Source: Nannocystis exedens (GTDB taxonomy: Bacteria; Myxococcota_A; Polyangia; Nannocystales; Nannocystaceae). From it: a stretch of DNA of 64,000 nt. Location of the stretch: the NCBI RefSeq assembly GCF_002343915.1, contig NZ_NETK01000001.1, positions 3,296,001 to 3,360,000 on the forward strand. Reading direction: 5' to 3'. Numbering within the stretch: position 1 is the first letter of the stretch; each line of letters begins with the position of its first letter. Below the pieces are notes generated by a model. It saw only the letters and a program-made list of their open reading frames with translations. It was not told the origin of the DNA and did not search any database. The position numbers were made by a program, and so were the translations under genes. Below, in pieces: positions 1 through 10,986 of the stretch.

Positions 1-1502
1 TCGGCGGCAGCTTCGGCGCCAAGGTCTTCACCGCCGCCCACGTCCTGCTGGCCGCCGTCGCCGCGCGCCGCCTCCAGCGCCCGGTCAAGGCCGTGCTGCG
101 ATCCTCCGAGGTGCTCACCGCCGTGGGCCCGCGGGCCGCCACGCGCCAGCGGATCCAGCTCGCCGCCGAGCGCGACGGCCGGCTGCTCGCGCTGCGCCAC
201 CACACCCGCAGCCACTGCGCGACCGACCGCGGCGTCGCCGACCTCGACCCCTTCTACGAGCCGACCAGCGGCGTCACCCGCATGCTCTACGCCTGCCCCC
301 ATTACGAGGCCGTCCACGACGTCGTCCCGCTGCACCTGGCCAAGCCCGGCTGGATGCGCGCCCCCGGCGAGGCCACCGGCCTGTGGGCCCTCGAGGGCGC
401 GCTCGACGAACTCGCCTGCGCGCTGCACCTCGACCCGCTGGCCCTGCGCCTGCGCAATCACAGCAGTCGCGACGCCCACACCGGCAAGCCCCACGCCAGC
501 GAGCACCTGCGCGAATGCTATGAGCAGGGCGCCGAGCGATTCGGCTGGGCGCGCCGCGACCTGCGACCTCGCAGCATGCGCGACGGCGACGCCTGGCTCG
601 GCTGGGGCATGGCCACGGCCACCTACCCCGGCAACCGCGACCCCGCCAGCGTGAGCGTGCGCCTCGACCGCGAGCGCGGGCGCATCCACGCCACCGTCTC
701 GACCGCCGGCGCCGACCTCGGCACCGGCATGTACACCATGCTCGCCGTCGTCGTCGCCGACGCCCTCGACCTGCCGCTCGAGTGGATCACCGTCGAGCTC
801 GGCGACACGCGCTTGCCCCCGTGCCCGGTGACCGGCGGCTCGAACCTCACCGCCAGCACCGCCCCCGCCGCCCGCGCCGCGTGCGTCCAGCTGCGCCGGC
901 GACTGCTCGCGTTCCGCCGCGCCCCCGACGAATCGGCCGACTGGCACGAATTGCTGAGCCGCGCGGGCCTCGACCAGGTCGAGGCCGTCGGCACCACCGA
1001 CGCCGTCCACGACGACGCGCGCGCCCATCACTCGTTCGGCGCCGTCTTCGTCGAGGTCCGCGTCGCCCCCGAGCTCGGCCGGATCCGCGTCACCCGCGTT
1101 GTCGGCGTCTACGACGTCGGCCAGGTCGTCGACGCCACCACCACCCGCAGTCAGTTGATCGGCGGGATCGTGTTCGGCATCGGCCAGGCCTTGCTCGAGC
1201 AGCTCGTCCACGACCCCATGCACGGCTTGCCCGTCCACGCCGACCTCGCCGGCTATCTGCTGCCCACCCACGCCGACGTCCCCGAGATCGACGTCGACTG
1301 GCTCGAAGACGTCCCCGACCTCGCCTTCAACACGATCGGCTGCCGCGGGGTCGGCGAGATCGGCATCACCGGCGTCGCGCCTGCGATCGCCAGCGCCGTC
1401 CACCACGCGATCGGCGTCCGCCTGCGCGACCTCCCGCTCACCCCCGACCGCCTGCTCGCCGCGCTCGCCGACGCCTCCGCGCGGCCCGAGCGCGCGAAGT
1501 GA
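1..1502 (+). CDS. Xanthine dehydrogenase/aldehyde oxidase-type molybdenum-binding subunit (C-terminal part)
   Basis: The reading frame is open from the left edge (codons start at base 3), so the N-terminus lies outside the window. It begins GGSFGAK, matching the molybdopterin-contacting GGGFGGK-type loop of the xanthine dehydrogenase large subunit. Further on are MRAPGEATGLWALEGALDEL and, near the C-terminus, RGVGEIGITG, which carries the family's catalytic glutamate, then the usual LPLTP...LLAAL ending. The family hydroxylates purines or aldehydes using a molybdenum cofactor with FeS and FAD partner subunits; those genes would be to the left. The substrate cannot be told from this fragment. 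A hairpin of the TGTCC family follows the TGA within three bases. Confidence 0.9.
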   Translation, partial: GGSFGAKVFTAAHVLLAAVAARRLQRPVKAVLRSSEVLTAVGPRAATRQRIQLAAERDGRLLALRHHTRSHCATDRGVADLDPFYEPTSGVTRMLYACPHYEAVHDVVPLHLAKPGWMRAPGEATGLWALEGALDELACALHLDPLALRLRNHSSRDAHTGKPHASEHLRECYEQGAERFGWARRDLRPRSMRDGDAWLGWGMATATYPGNRDPASVSVRLDRERGRIHATVSTAGADLGTGMYTMLAVVVADALDLPLEWITVELGDTRLPPCPVTGGSNLTASTAPAARAACVQLRRRLLAFRRAPDESADWHELLSRAGLDQVEAVGTTDAVHDDARAHHSFGAVFVEVRVAPELGRIRVTRVVGVYDVGQVVDATTTRSQLIGGIVFGIGQALLEQLVHDPMHGLPVHADLAGYLLPTHADVPEIDVDWLEDVPDLAFNTIGCRGVGEIGITGVAPAIASAVHHAIGVRLRDLPLTPDRLLAALADASARPERAK

Positions 1503-1503
1503 C

Positions 1504-1519
1504 ATGTCCTCGGGGACAG
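1504..1519. repeat. TGTCC-N4-GGACA hairpin, perfect core, loop TCGG
   Basis: Core at 1505-1518. It begins two bases after the TGA of the molybdenum hydroxylase gene. There is no T-run after it, so it is not a textbook intrinsic terminator. Confidence 0.8.
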
Positions 1520-1524
1520 GTCTT

Positions 1525-1679
1525 CTCAGCGCGTCTGCTTGAGCTCGACCCCGAGGCCGCGCAGCGCGTGGCGGTGGTCTCAGCGCGTCTGCTTGAGCTC
1601 GACCCCGAGGCCGCGCAGCGCGTCGGTGGTCTCAGCGCGTCTGCTTGAGCTCGACCCCGAGGCCGCGCAGCGCGTGGCG
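1525..1679. repeat. Three tandem copies of the STAS gene 3' end (54 and 52 bp periods)
   Basis: Copies start at 1525, 1579 and 1631 and are almost identical over about 48 bp. The copy at 1631 is the authentic end of the minus-strand STAS gene (…GVELKQTR then stop). The other two repeat the same C-terminal codons and stop codon downstream of it, so they are not translated in continuation. This looks like a recent slippage or duplication event between two convergent genes. Confidence 0.95.
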
Positions 1680-2603
1680 CAGCCCGCTCGCCAGGTCGGC
1701 CAGCGTCGGCGCGCGGACCGACACCGCGCGGGCGCTCATCGACTGCGCCACGGCCGGCTGGATCCCGACCAGGATCGGCGTCGCGCCGAGCAGCTCGATC
1801 GCCTGCGTCGCGCGGGCCAAAAGCTGCACCGCGTCGTCGGTGTCGAGGCTGGGCACGCCCGACAGATCGATCAACGCATAGCTCGCCGAGTGATGGGCCA
1901 CCGCCGCCAGCAGCGCCTCGGTGATCTGCTGCGCGCGCTCCGCCCCGAGCTCGCCGAGCAGCGGCAGCACCACCACCCCCGGGTACAGCGGCAGCACCCG
2001 CAGCGACAGCCGCACCAGCGCCTCCGACTGCGCCCGCACCACCGCCTCGCGGGCCTCGAGGTACGTGTCGGCCAGCATCGCCGCGCCGGCGTAGGCGATC
2101 TTCGCCCGCGCTTGCTCCCAGCCGAGGCGGAGCTCGAGGTCGTCGGGGTAGATCGCCGCGAAGTCGTCGGAGACCGCTTGAAACCCGAGGTTGAGGCCCG
2201 TGACGACGTCCATCACCGCGACCCCGATCTGCGAGCGGACGATGCCGATCTCTCGCATGCGCTGCAGCAGCGCGTGCGGCTCGCCGCGCGCGACGTCGAG
2301 GGCCGCGGCCTCGAACGCGCGGGCCAGCGTGGCCGACAGCTGCGCGTCGGTGAGGCCCTCGTAGAACGGCAGCTTGGCCGCCCGGATCCGGGCCGCGGAC
2401 GCCGCCACGTTGTCGTTCATCCGGGCCCGAAACGCGTCCACCAGCCGCTGCATCTGTCGCGAAGATGCATCAACCCCGCCCCCGAGTAAACGCATCCGCC
2501 CGCCGGCCATGCCGGGCGCGAGCCCGGCCTCCGCCGGCGCACGCCCCGCACGCGCAGACGCGGCGGCTGTGCGCCCCCGCCTCGTGTCCCCACCCGGCTC
2601 CAT
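1632..2603 (-). CDS. RsbR-like STAS-domain protein (anti-sigma factor antagonist family)
   Basis: A protein of about 320 residues. The C-terminal third is a STAS domain of the RsbR type: VVVLPLLGELGAERAQQITE, then IDLSGVPSLDTDDAV, then LLGATPILVGIQPAVAQSM. The Thr in SLDTDD sits where RsbR-family proteins are phosphorylated. The middle segment (about residues 50-200) is a helical region typical of stressosome-like sensors but has no recognisable ligand domain. In other bacteria RsbR proteins form stressosomes that release a switch kinase; no RsbS/RsbT partner is visible here. The start is uncertain: ATG codons at about 2510 and 2495 would remove a low-complexity Arg/Ala leader. The 3' end is triplicated at 1525-1679. 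It is divergent from the methyltransferase gene. Confidence 0.85.
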   Translation of the reverse strand: MEPGGDTRRGRTAAASARAGRAPAEAGLAPGMAGGRMRLLGGGVDASSRQMQRLVDAFRARMNDNVAASAARIRAAKLPFYEGLTDAQLSATLARAFEAAALDVARGEPHALLQRMREIGIVRSQIGVAVMDVVTGLNLGFQAVSDDFAAIYPDDLELRLGWEQARAKIAYAGAAMLADTYLEAREAVVRAQSEALVRLSLRVLPLYPGVVVLPLLGELGAERAQQITEALLAAVAHHSASYALIDLSGVPSLDTDDAVQLLARATQAIELLGATPILVGIQPAVAQSMSARAVSVRAPTLADLASGLRHALRGLGVELKQTR

Positions 2604-2689
2604 GAGCCTGGCATGGAGCTCCTGTCCGAAGGGTCATGCGCTCCACGACCAACGACGCCCACGGGTGCGCCGCCCCCGACGCACGATGC

Positions 2690-2695
2690 TACCCT
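2690..2695 (+). promoter_or_regulatory. Possible -10 box (TACCCT) for a leaderless methyltransferase mRNA
   Basis: TACCCT lies 10 nt before the ATG at 2706, so transcription would start at or a few bases before the start codon. No Shine-Dalgarno sequence is seen in between. One of eight such arrangements in the window. Confidence 0.4.
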
Positions 2696-2705
2696 CGCGC
2701 GCGCG

Positions 2706-4004
2706 ATGCCTGCACGCGGCCGACCGCAGCTCCTCGAGGCCGACGGCGACGCGGCCACGCCGGTGTTGCTGGAGGACCTCGCGCTGGGCCACCGGGCCGC
2801 GCAGGCGGGCCCGGACGACCTGTTCGACAATCGGCTGATCCGCGGCGACAACCTCGCGGTGTTGCGCGCGCTCGAGCCGGAGTTCGCCGGGCGGGTGCAA
2901 TGCGTGTACATCGACCCGCCGTACAACACCGGCCAGGTGTTCGCGCACTACGATGACGGCCTCGAGCACGGGCGCTGGCTGGCGCTGATGCGCCGGCGCC
3001 TGCAGCTCCTCCACCGCCTGCTCACCGACTCGGGCACCCTGTTCGTCCACATCGACGACAACGAGCTCGCCTACCTGATCACCGTCGCCGACGAGGTGTT
3101 CGGGCGGGCCAACCGGATCGCCGTCATCACCTTCAAGCAGAGCTCGGTCTCGGGGCCGAAGGCGGTCAACGCCGGGTTCGTCAGCACCGCCAGCTTCATC
3201 GTCGTCTACGCCCGCCGGCGCGGCGCCTGGCGGGCCGGCAAGGTCCACGCCGCGACCGGGCGCGACGCTCGCTACACCCGGTGGATCGACAACATCGACG
3301 ACCCGCCGGAGCGCTGGCGGCTGATCCCGCTGCGCCAGGCGTTCGCGCGGGCGCGCGGCCTCGACCCGGGGCGCGTGCGGGGCGGCGCCCACGAGGCCGA
3401 GCTCGAGGCCTTCGTGCTGGAGTCGCCGCACCGGGTCGTCCGCACCGCGCGGATCGCCGCCCGCGACGTCGGCGAGCCGGCGCGGCAGGTGCTGGTCCGC
3501 TCGGCCGCCGAGCCCGGGGTGGTCCTGCGCGCCGAGCGACCTGGCCGCGAGGACATGTACTTCCTCGGCGGCGAGCAGCTGATCTTTTATTCCGCCAAGG
3601 TGCGCGAGGTCGACGGCCGGCGGGTCACCGCCCAGGCGCTGTCGACGATCTGGGACGACCTCTTGCCCAACAACCTGCACAAGGAGGGCGGGGTCGAGTT
3701 CTCGCACGGCAAAAAGCCCGAGCTGCTGCTCAAGCGCTGCCTCGACGTCGCCACCGCCCCCGGCGACCTCGTGCTCGACTGCTTCGCCGGCTCCGGCACC
3801 ACCGCCGCGGTCGCCCACAAGATGCGGCGCCGCTGGCTGGCCGTCGAGCTCGGCCCGCACGCCGAGACCCACTGCCTGCCGCGCCTGCGCGCCGTCGTCG
3901 ACGGCGAGGACCGGAGCGGCGCCACCGCGGCCACCGGCTGGCGCGGCGGCGGCGGCTTCCGCTTCTTCCGCCTCGCCGCCCCGCCGGGCCCGAGCGCCGG
4001 CTGA
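2706..4004 (+). CDS. Orphan site-specific DNA methyltransferase, beta class (N6-adenine or N4-cytosine)
   Basis: The 432-residue protein has motif IV, YIDPPYNTG, in the N-terminal third and the SAM-binding motif I, DCFAGSGTT, near the C-terminus. This order defines beta-class amino-methyltransferases such as type III Mod subunits. The stretch LLPNNLHKEGGVEFSHGKKPELLLKR is split here around the family-typical KEGG...GKKPE...LLKR signature. It is shorter than usual Mod proteins (over 600 aa), and no res or other nuclease gene is adjacent. It may methylate a specific sequence for epigenetic or anti-restriction purposes; the target is unknown. The ATG at 2706 is preferred because a TACCCT box lies 10 nt upstream; an upstream start at 2613 would add a low-complexity leader. 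Confidence 0.88.
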   Translation: MPARGRPQLLEADGDAATPVLLEDLALGHRAAQAGPDDLFDNRLIRGDNLAVLRALEPEFAGRVQCVYIDPPYNTGQVFAHYDDGLEHGRWLALMRRRLQLLHRLLTDSGTLFVHIDDNELAYLITVADEVFGRANRIAVITFKQSSVSGPKAVNAGFVSTASFIVVYARRRGAWRAGKVHAATGRDARYTRWIDNIDDPPERWRLIPLRQAFARARGLDPGRVRGGAHEAELEAFVLESPHRVVRTARIAARDVGEPARQVLVRSAAEPGVVLRAERPGREDMYFLGGEQLIFYSAKVREVDGRRVTAQALSTIWDDLLPNNLHKEGGVEFSHGKKPELLLKRCLDVATAPGDLVLDCFAGSGTTAAVAHKMRRRWLAVELGPHAETHCLPRLRAVVDGEDRSGATAATGWRGGGGFRFFRLAAPPGPSAG

Positions 4005-4076
4005 GCGCGCGAGCCCGGCCGCGGTCGCTCCCCGGGCCGCCGGAAAGCGCAGGCCCTGAGCACCTGCCCCTTCAAG

Positions 4077-4148
4077 CATGTCCGTTCGATCATGCTCACG
4101 GGGCATGCGCTTTCGCGCATGCCCCGGAAACCATGCCCTTCAGGGCAC
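4077..4148. terminator. Cluster of hairpins between convergent genes (likely bidirectional terminator)
   Basis: An 11-bp perfect stem (4100-4110 with 4115-4125, loop TTTC, arms GGGGCATGCGC/GCGCATGCCCC) is followed by CATGCCC-TTCA-GGGCA (core 4134-4147). It is preceded by a degenerate CATGTCC...CATG at 4077-4094. These are GC-shifted relatives of the TGTCC-N4-GGACA family, placed between the stop at 4004 (+) and the stop at 4167 (-). There is no clear T-run. Confidence 0.65.
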
Positions 4149-4166
4149 GCCCCGCTCAACAATTCT

Positions 4167-6527
<2,361 letters not shown>

Positions 6528-6781
6528 GGACGCGAGCTTAGCAGGTGCCCCCCCGGGAGCGCCGCGCGCCGCGAGGCGTTCGCGGCCGCGGCGCACCTGG
6601 AGCTTCCGCACCTGCCCGCCCCGCGAGCGCCGCGTCACCCCTGGAATAGCGACCGCCAGCCGCGGCCGCGCGTCTCGAGCGCTGCGGTCCGCGGCCGCAG
6701 GTCGCAGCCCGTGAAACTTTTTCCGGGCCACGCAGCGGACTCATGCGGCCTTGCGAGATCTGCGGCGCCTCGGCGGGAGCG

Positions 6782-7098
6782 CTGCGTCAGCGAGCACCGG
6801 TTGCCGGAGTCGTAGGTGCGCTTGCAGTCGGCGGTTTCGAACACCCCGCCGCCGAAGCAGCCCTTCGCTACGAGGCCGCGGACGGTCGCCACCGTCGCCT
6901 CGTCCATCATCGGCGACGGCCTCAGCGGCATCAGCACCAGCTCGAGGTCGGCTGGCCTTTGGGACCGACGGTGAGCCAGCGGAACTCGCCCATGCGCTCG
7001 TCGTGACGGACCTCGAACCCGAGCTTCTCGGTGTAGAACGCGCGGGCCCGGTCCTGATCGAGGACGTAGATGGTGGTGTGAGACAGGCGTTGGATCAT
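6782..7098 (-). pseudogene. VOC (glyoxalase-fold) protein, frameshifted and internally deleted
   Basis: The ATG at 7098 begins MIQRLSHTTIYVLDQDRARA and continues FYTEKLGFEVRHD...FRWLTVGPKGQP, the normal first half of a VOC/glyoxalase-family protein. It then shifts frame near 6955 to DLELVLMPLRPSPMMDEATV and GGVFETADCKRTYDSGNRCSL. Intact homologues usually have roughly 25 residues between the DC+RTY segment and DDSGN, so an internal deletion is likely too. No stop follows at the normal place. It lies next to a broken AraC regulator gene, a common VOC/AraC partnership, and the pair appears to have decayed together. Confidence 0.8.
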
Positions 7099-7179
7099 GG
7101 TGCGGAGAGGCTGCCAGGCCTCGCCTGCGGACGCTTCTTCGATCTTGCGAAACCGCGCCGACGGGCCCAGCATCCACGC

Positions 7180-7590
7180 ATGCGGCCGCTCCCGCCCGAC
7201 GACGTGTTCCGCCGGCTGGTCGCGCTGCGCGACCGCCTCCACGCCGACCCGGCCGCCGCGCCGCGCCAGGCCGAGCTGGCGCCAGGCCGGGCTGTCGCAG
7301 TTCCACCTCCTGCGCCGCTACAAGGAGGCCTTCGGCGTCACGCCGCACCAAGGACCTCACCCGCCTGCGCATCGAGCGGGCCAAGGCGCTGCTGGCGGCC
7401 GCCGTCGCCTCGGTCACCGAGGCCTGCTTCGAGGTCGGCTTCGCCAGCCTCGGCTCGTTCAGCGCCCTGTTCGCCGAGCGAATCGGCTGCCCGCCGAGCG
7501 CCTGGCGGCGGCGCTTCTGGCAGGTCGCAGCCCTGCCGCAGGGCCGCGCCCGCATGCGCGTCCCGTGGTGCTTCGTCGTCCACTTCGCCG
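7180..7590 (+). pseudogene. AraC-family regulator, two frameshifts
   Basis: Three successive frames are needed to read one protein. MRPLPPDDVFRRLVALRDRL runs from the ATG at 7180; RQAGLSQFHLLRRYKEAFGV follows after a shift near 7275; then LTRLRIERAKALL and SVTEACFEVGFASLGSFSAL after a shift near 7350. These are the two helix-turn-helix units of an AraC DNA-binding domain. The last frame has no stop codon at the expected end. The gene is divergent from the VOC pseudogene, which it probably once controlled. It is inactive as read, unless the indels are sequencing errors. Confidence 0.8.
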
Positions 7591-7637
7591 GCGCCGGCGC
7601 CGTCGACGCGGCGCTGCGCCGACCCTCCGGCGCTCCG

Positions 7638-7655
7638 CATGCCCTTGTGGACATG
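7638..7655. repeat. Variant hairpin CATGCCC-TTGT-GGACATG
   Basis: One mismatch from the TGTCC-N4-GGACA family, between the AraC pseudogene and the convergent DUF4215 lipoprotein gene. A half-site (CATGTCCCGAGG) follows at about 7666. Confidence 0.6.
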
Positions 7656-7715
7656 CCCTGTCAAACATGTCCCGAGGCGCCGTCTGGGACATCACCGGCG
7701 ACCGCGCCCCCCCTC

Positions 7716-9251
7716 TCAGCGGACGAAGATCTGCCCCGGCTTGCCGTTGAGGTCGCCGCCGACGCAGGTGTCGTAGCACGTGCGCCAGCCGCTGCCGGTC
7801 AGGCCGAAGCCGTTGCCGTCGACGTCGCGCATGTGGAACGTGTCGACGTTGCTGGTGAAGCCCATCCACGCCAGCATCGACGCGCCGGTCGGGCAGGCGC
7901 CCTGGATCGCCGTCGGCTCGCCGATGTAGTAGTGCGTGTTCTGGTGGACGTCGACGAAGTTGGCGACCACGGTGTGGCGGTAGATCGTGCCGGCGAACGC
8001 CTTGCTGCCGGCGTGGTCGCCGAACAGCACCTGCGTGAACTGGAGGCCCTTGCCGGCGACGTCGAGCGAGTAGGCGTTGCCGTCGTCGGCCAGCGAGCCC
8101 TGGGCCGCGCGCCAGCCGAAGCTGCCGCCGCCGTCGGTGTCGGCGCAGCCGGGCGCGCTCGGGGTGTTGCGCGAGCGGCCGACCAGCGTCCAGCCGCCGC
8201 CGTCGATCGTCATCTCGCAGTACACGTCGAACGGCATGCGCGGGCCGTCGCCGTCGACGTCGATCTGGTAGACCCCGTTCGGCGTGCTCGGCAAACCGCT
8301 CTTGAGCTGCTTGCAGTTCGTCGGCAGGTTGCACGAGCCGTTGACGCAGGCCCCGGTCGAGCAGTCGGTGTCGACCGCGCAGTTCTTGCCCTTGTTGCAG
8401 GTCTTGCACGACCCGCCGCAGTCGATGTCGGTCTCGCTGCCGCTCTGGATGCCGTCGCTGCAGGTCGAGGTCTTGCACTCGACCGTGCAGGCGTCGAGGT
8501 TGCCGAGGTTGGCGTCGTCGCACTCCTCGACCCCGGCCTGCACCGCCCCGTCGCCGCACTCCGCATTCAAGCAGGTGTTGAGGCAGGCGTCGGTGTCGAC
8601 CTGGTTGCCGTCGTCGCACTCCTCGCTGGGCTGCAGCGCCCCGTCGCCGCAGGTGGCGCTCTTGCACATCGCCGTGCAGGCGTCGGCGTCGTCGCCGTTG
8701 CCGTCGTCGCACGCCTCGCCCGGCCCGACGATCCCGTCGCCGCAGGCTGCCAGCGCGCAGGCGTTGGTGCAGTCGTCGGTATCGGTCATGTTGCCGTCGT
8801 CGCACGCCTCGCCCGGCCCGACGATCCCGTCGCCGCAGCCGGCCGCCACGCACGCGCCGGTGCAGTCGTCACTGTCGTCGCCGTTGCCGTCGTCGCACGC
8901 CTCGACCCCCGCCTGCACCAGCCCGTCGCCGCACACCGCGAGCTTGCAGCCGGCCGTGCACTCGCCGGCGTCGTCGTTGTCGCCGCCGAGGTCGCACTCC
9001 TCGTCGCCCTCGACCTTGCCGTCGCCGCACTCCGGCATCGGCGGCTCGGTCGCGCCGCCGCCCATGTCGTCGCCCGGGCCGCTGGTCGGCGCGCTCGTCG
9101 ACACGTCCGTCGTCGCGCTCATCGTCGTCGGCGCGGTCATCGTCGCCGTCGCCGGCATCGACCCGAACCCCGTCGTCGGATCTTCGCCGGTGGCACAGGC
9201 GAGCCAACAGGACACGGCGACCACGAGACACGGAGGGGCGAGGCGGTTCAC
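7716..9251 (-). CDS. Lipoprotein with Myxococcus Cys-rich (DUF4215) repeats and fibrinogen-like C-terminal domain
   Basis: The GTG at 9251 gives 511 aa with a lipoprotein signal peptide ending in LAC (lipobox Cys about residue 19). A Thr/Ser/Met linker follows. Then come six CGDG...CDDGN-type repeats, the DUF4215 or Myxococcus cysteine-rich repeat, spaced about 33 residues apart, and one CSDG...DIDCGGSC unit. The C-terminal 200 residues begin NCKQLKSG...NGVYQIDVDG and contain VYCEMTIDGGGWTLVGRS, a fibrinogen C-terminal-like fold seen in secreted bacterial lectin-like proteins. It is probably a surface protein binding glycans or other cells. Two neighbouring repeats (about 8700-8840) are nearly identical at DNA level, showing recent internal duplication. 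Open frame upstream of 9251 to 9602 is probably not translated. Confidence 0.87.
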   Translation of the reverse strand: MNRLAPPCLVVAVSCWLACATGEDPTTGFGSMPATATMTAPTTMSATTDVSTSAPTSGPGDDMGGGATEPPMPECGDGKVEGDEECDLGGDNDDAGECTAGCKLAVCGDGLVQAGVEACDDGNGDDSDDCTGACVAAGCGDGIVGPGEACDDGNMTDTDDCTNACALAACGDGIVGPGEACDDGNGDDADACTAMCKSATCGDGALQPSEECDDGNQVDTDACLNTCLNAECGDGAVQAGVEECDDANLGNLDACTVECKTSTCSDGIQSGSETDIDCGGSCKTCNKGKNCAVDTDCSTGACVNGSCNLPTNCKQLKSGLPSTPNGVYQIDVDGDGPRMPFDVYCEMTIDGGGWTLVGRSRNTPSAPGCADTDGGGSFGWRAAQGSLADDGNAYSLDVAGKGLQFTQVLFGDHAGSKAFAGTIYRHTVVANFVDVHQNTHYYIGEPTAIQGACPTGASMLAWMGFTSNVDTFHMRDVDGNGFGLTGSGWRTCYDTCVGGDLNGKPGQIFVR

Positions 9252-9457
9252 GGCGCAGCACGCTATCAGATGGGGCCGAAGCCCCTCAAGGCGCGCGAAT
9301 CCGTTGCTGCGCGGCCGCCTGTGCATCTGCCGGCGCCGCGGCGCCGGCGCGCGATCACGCCCCGCCCGGGCCCTGCCGGCGCTTGGCCGCGGTCGCCTCC
9401 ACGCGGCGGTGGCATCATTCGCAGCCGGGCCGATGCACTCTTGCAGGCGTCGATGAC

Positions 9458-9473
9458 ATGTCCCAGAGGACAT
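9458..9473. repeat. TGTCC-N4-GGACA hairpin, perfect core, loop CAGA
   Basis: ATGTCC-CAGA-GGACAT, a 6-bp stem with 4-nt loop, in the divergent region between two lipoprotein genes. Confidence 0.8.
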
Positions 9474-9604
9474 ATGATGACATTCGGAGATCGCGCCCGC
9501 TGCGCCTCCCACCTCCGCGCCGCGACACCGGCGTCGTGGAGACACGCACGCGGGGCCGCCACGACGCCCTGGCGGCCCTCGCCGGCTTCGGGCATCCTTC
9601 ATCG

Positions 9605-10882
9605 ATGACTTACGTTATGGGCCGAAGCATCACACTGTGGAGCGTGGCCGGGCTGCTGGCGGGCTGTGGCCCCGGAGCAGCCGGCGAGACCGGCGGCGAC
9701 TCGACCGGAGACAGCGCCTCGGAGTCGAGCGCCGCCGACACCGGGCCGAGCACGGGCATCCCCGGCACCACGAGCCCGACCGACTCGAGCGCCACCGAGC
9801 TCACCAACCCGACCGACTCGAGCGTCACCGACCCCACCTCGCCGACGGAGGCGACGGGCGGCGTCGACACCGACGGTCAGACCGACACCAGCGACACCTC
9901 CTGGATGCCGGACCCCGACCTCCCGCAGTTCCCCTGCGAGGACGCCCTGTGGAATTACGTCGATCCAGCGCCGAGCGTGCCGGCGCACGCCCGCGTCGAC
10001 TCGCGCGGGCACCTGCGCGTGACGAGCACCTGGTCGGTCCTCGACTTCGACGCGGGCGGCAACCTGGTCGGCCAGATCGATCCGGCCCCGCCGTGGGGCT
10101 GGGGCGGCATCGACGCGGCCGACAACCTCTACGTGTCGTTCCGCGACGAGGTCGCCGGCCGCAAGGGGCTGCGCAAGTTCGACGTGGCCGGGGCGCTGCT
10201 GTGGGAGATCGATCGCGGCCCCGCGCCCGACATCGACGACTTCGCCGGCCACGTGACGGTCGCCCCCGACGGCACGACGCTCGTCAGCGACGAGCAGCTC
10301 GACCGCGTCGAACGTTACGACGCCGCCGGCGCCGTCGTGTGGGACCAGGAGATCGTCGACAAGCCGTTCACCGAGGTGTTCGCCATGAACGCCGCCGGCG
10401 TCGCCGTCGCCGTGCGCCACGGCCCGCAAGGCGCCGTCCTCGCCCTCGCGCCCGACGCGAGCGTGCTGTGGGAGCACCCGTTCCCGTCGGACCCCTCGGC
10501 GCTCGCCGACATCGACGAGCAGGGCAACGTGACCGTGGTGAACCGAAACACGCCGACCACCCGGCTCGAACGCCTGGGGCCCGACGGCTCGGTGCTCGCG
10601 TTCGTCGACATCGAGACCCCCGACATCGTCGGCAACCGGGTCCAGGCCCTCGCCGCGAACGAGGCGGGACAGAGCGTCCTGGCCTCCACCGGGCTGCTGA
10701 ACGGTGAGCCGATCACCCTGGTGATGCGGCACAAGGCGAACTTCGACGGCGACGGGGGGTACTTCTGCGAGGTCGGCACGACGGCCCGCGCGGTCGCCAT
10801 CGACGAGGCCGGGAAGTACTACCTCGCCGGGACCGTGCTGGCCGAAGACGGCGAGCACCTGTTCGTGGCCGCGTTCGACTGA
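9605..10882 (+). CDS. Lipoprotein with Ser/Thr linker and beta-propeller-like domain
   Basis: 425 aa. The N-terminus MTYVMGRSITLWSVAGLLAG is followed directly by Cys, a lipobox. A linker of about 100 residues rich in Thr, Ser, Asp and Pro follows. The remaining 300 residues read as repeated strands of the NHL/PQQ/WD-propeller sort (DAADNLYVSF, VAPDGTTLVS, DIDEQGNVTVV, AIDEAGKYYLA), with an aromatic-Asp-Gly rhythm about every 40-45 residues. It has no catalytic motif that I recognise. A second ATG at 9617 would also keep the signal peptide. A hairpin follows 23 nt after the stop. Function unknown; likely outer-membrane or surface attached. Confidence 0.82.
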   Translation: MTYVMGRSITLWSVAGLLAGCGPGAAGETGGDSTGDSASESSAADTGPSTGIPGTTSPTDSSATELTNPTDSSVTDPTSPTEATGGVDTDGQTDTSDTSWMPDPDLPQFPCEDALWNYVDPAPSVPAHARVDSRGHLRVTSTWSVLDFDAGGNLVGQIDPAPPWGWGGIDAADNLYVSFRDEVAGRKGLRKFDVAGALLWEIDRGPAPDIDDFAGHVTVAPDGTTLVSDEQLDRVERYDAAGAVVWDQEIVDKPFTEVFAMNAAGVAVAVRHGPQGAVLALAPDASVLWEHPFPSDPSALADIDEQGNVTVVNRNTPTTRLERLGPDGSVLAFVDIETPDIVGNRVQALAANEAGQSVLASTGLLNGEPITLVMRHKANFDGDGGYFCEVGTTARAVAIDEAGKYYLAGTVLAEDGEHLFVAAFD

Positions 10883-10904
10883 TCGCCGCCGCGAGCCGGC
10901 ATGC

Positions 10905-10920
10905 CTGTCCCTCGGGACAG
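10905..10920. repeat. TGTCC-N4-GGACA hairpin, perfect core, loop CTCG
   Basis: CTGTCC-CTCG-GGACAG, 23 nt after the stop of the lipoprotein gene and facing the convergent LysR gene. Confidence 0.8.
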
Positions 10921-10986
10921 ATGTGCCCCCCGCCGCGCCGGCTCGCCGCGGGGGCCGGCAGCGCCGCGTCGAGCTCGACGCTCGAA

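Noticed and set aside
1525..1679. CRISPR-like or regulatory repeat
   Set aside because: The units are exact copies of the neighbouring gene's 3' end, so a simple duplication explains them.
2613..2705. N-terminal extension of the methyltransferase
   Set aside because: The extra residues are low-complexity, and the promoter-like box overlaps them.
7554..9608. 684-codon plus-strand frame continuing the AraC pseudogene
   Set aside because: After the AraC remnant it is only the complement of the DUF4215 repeats; the missing stop is a GC effect.
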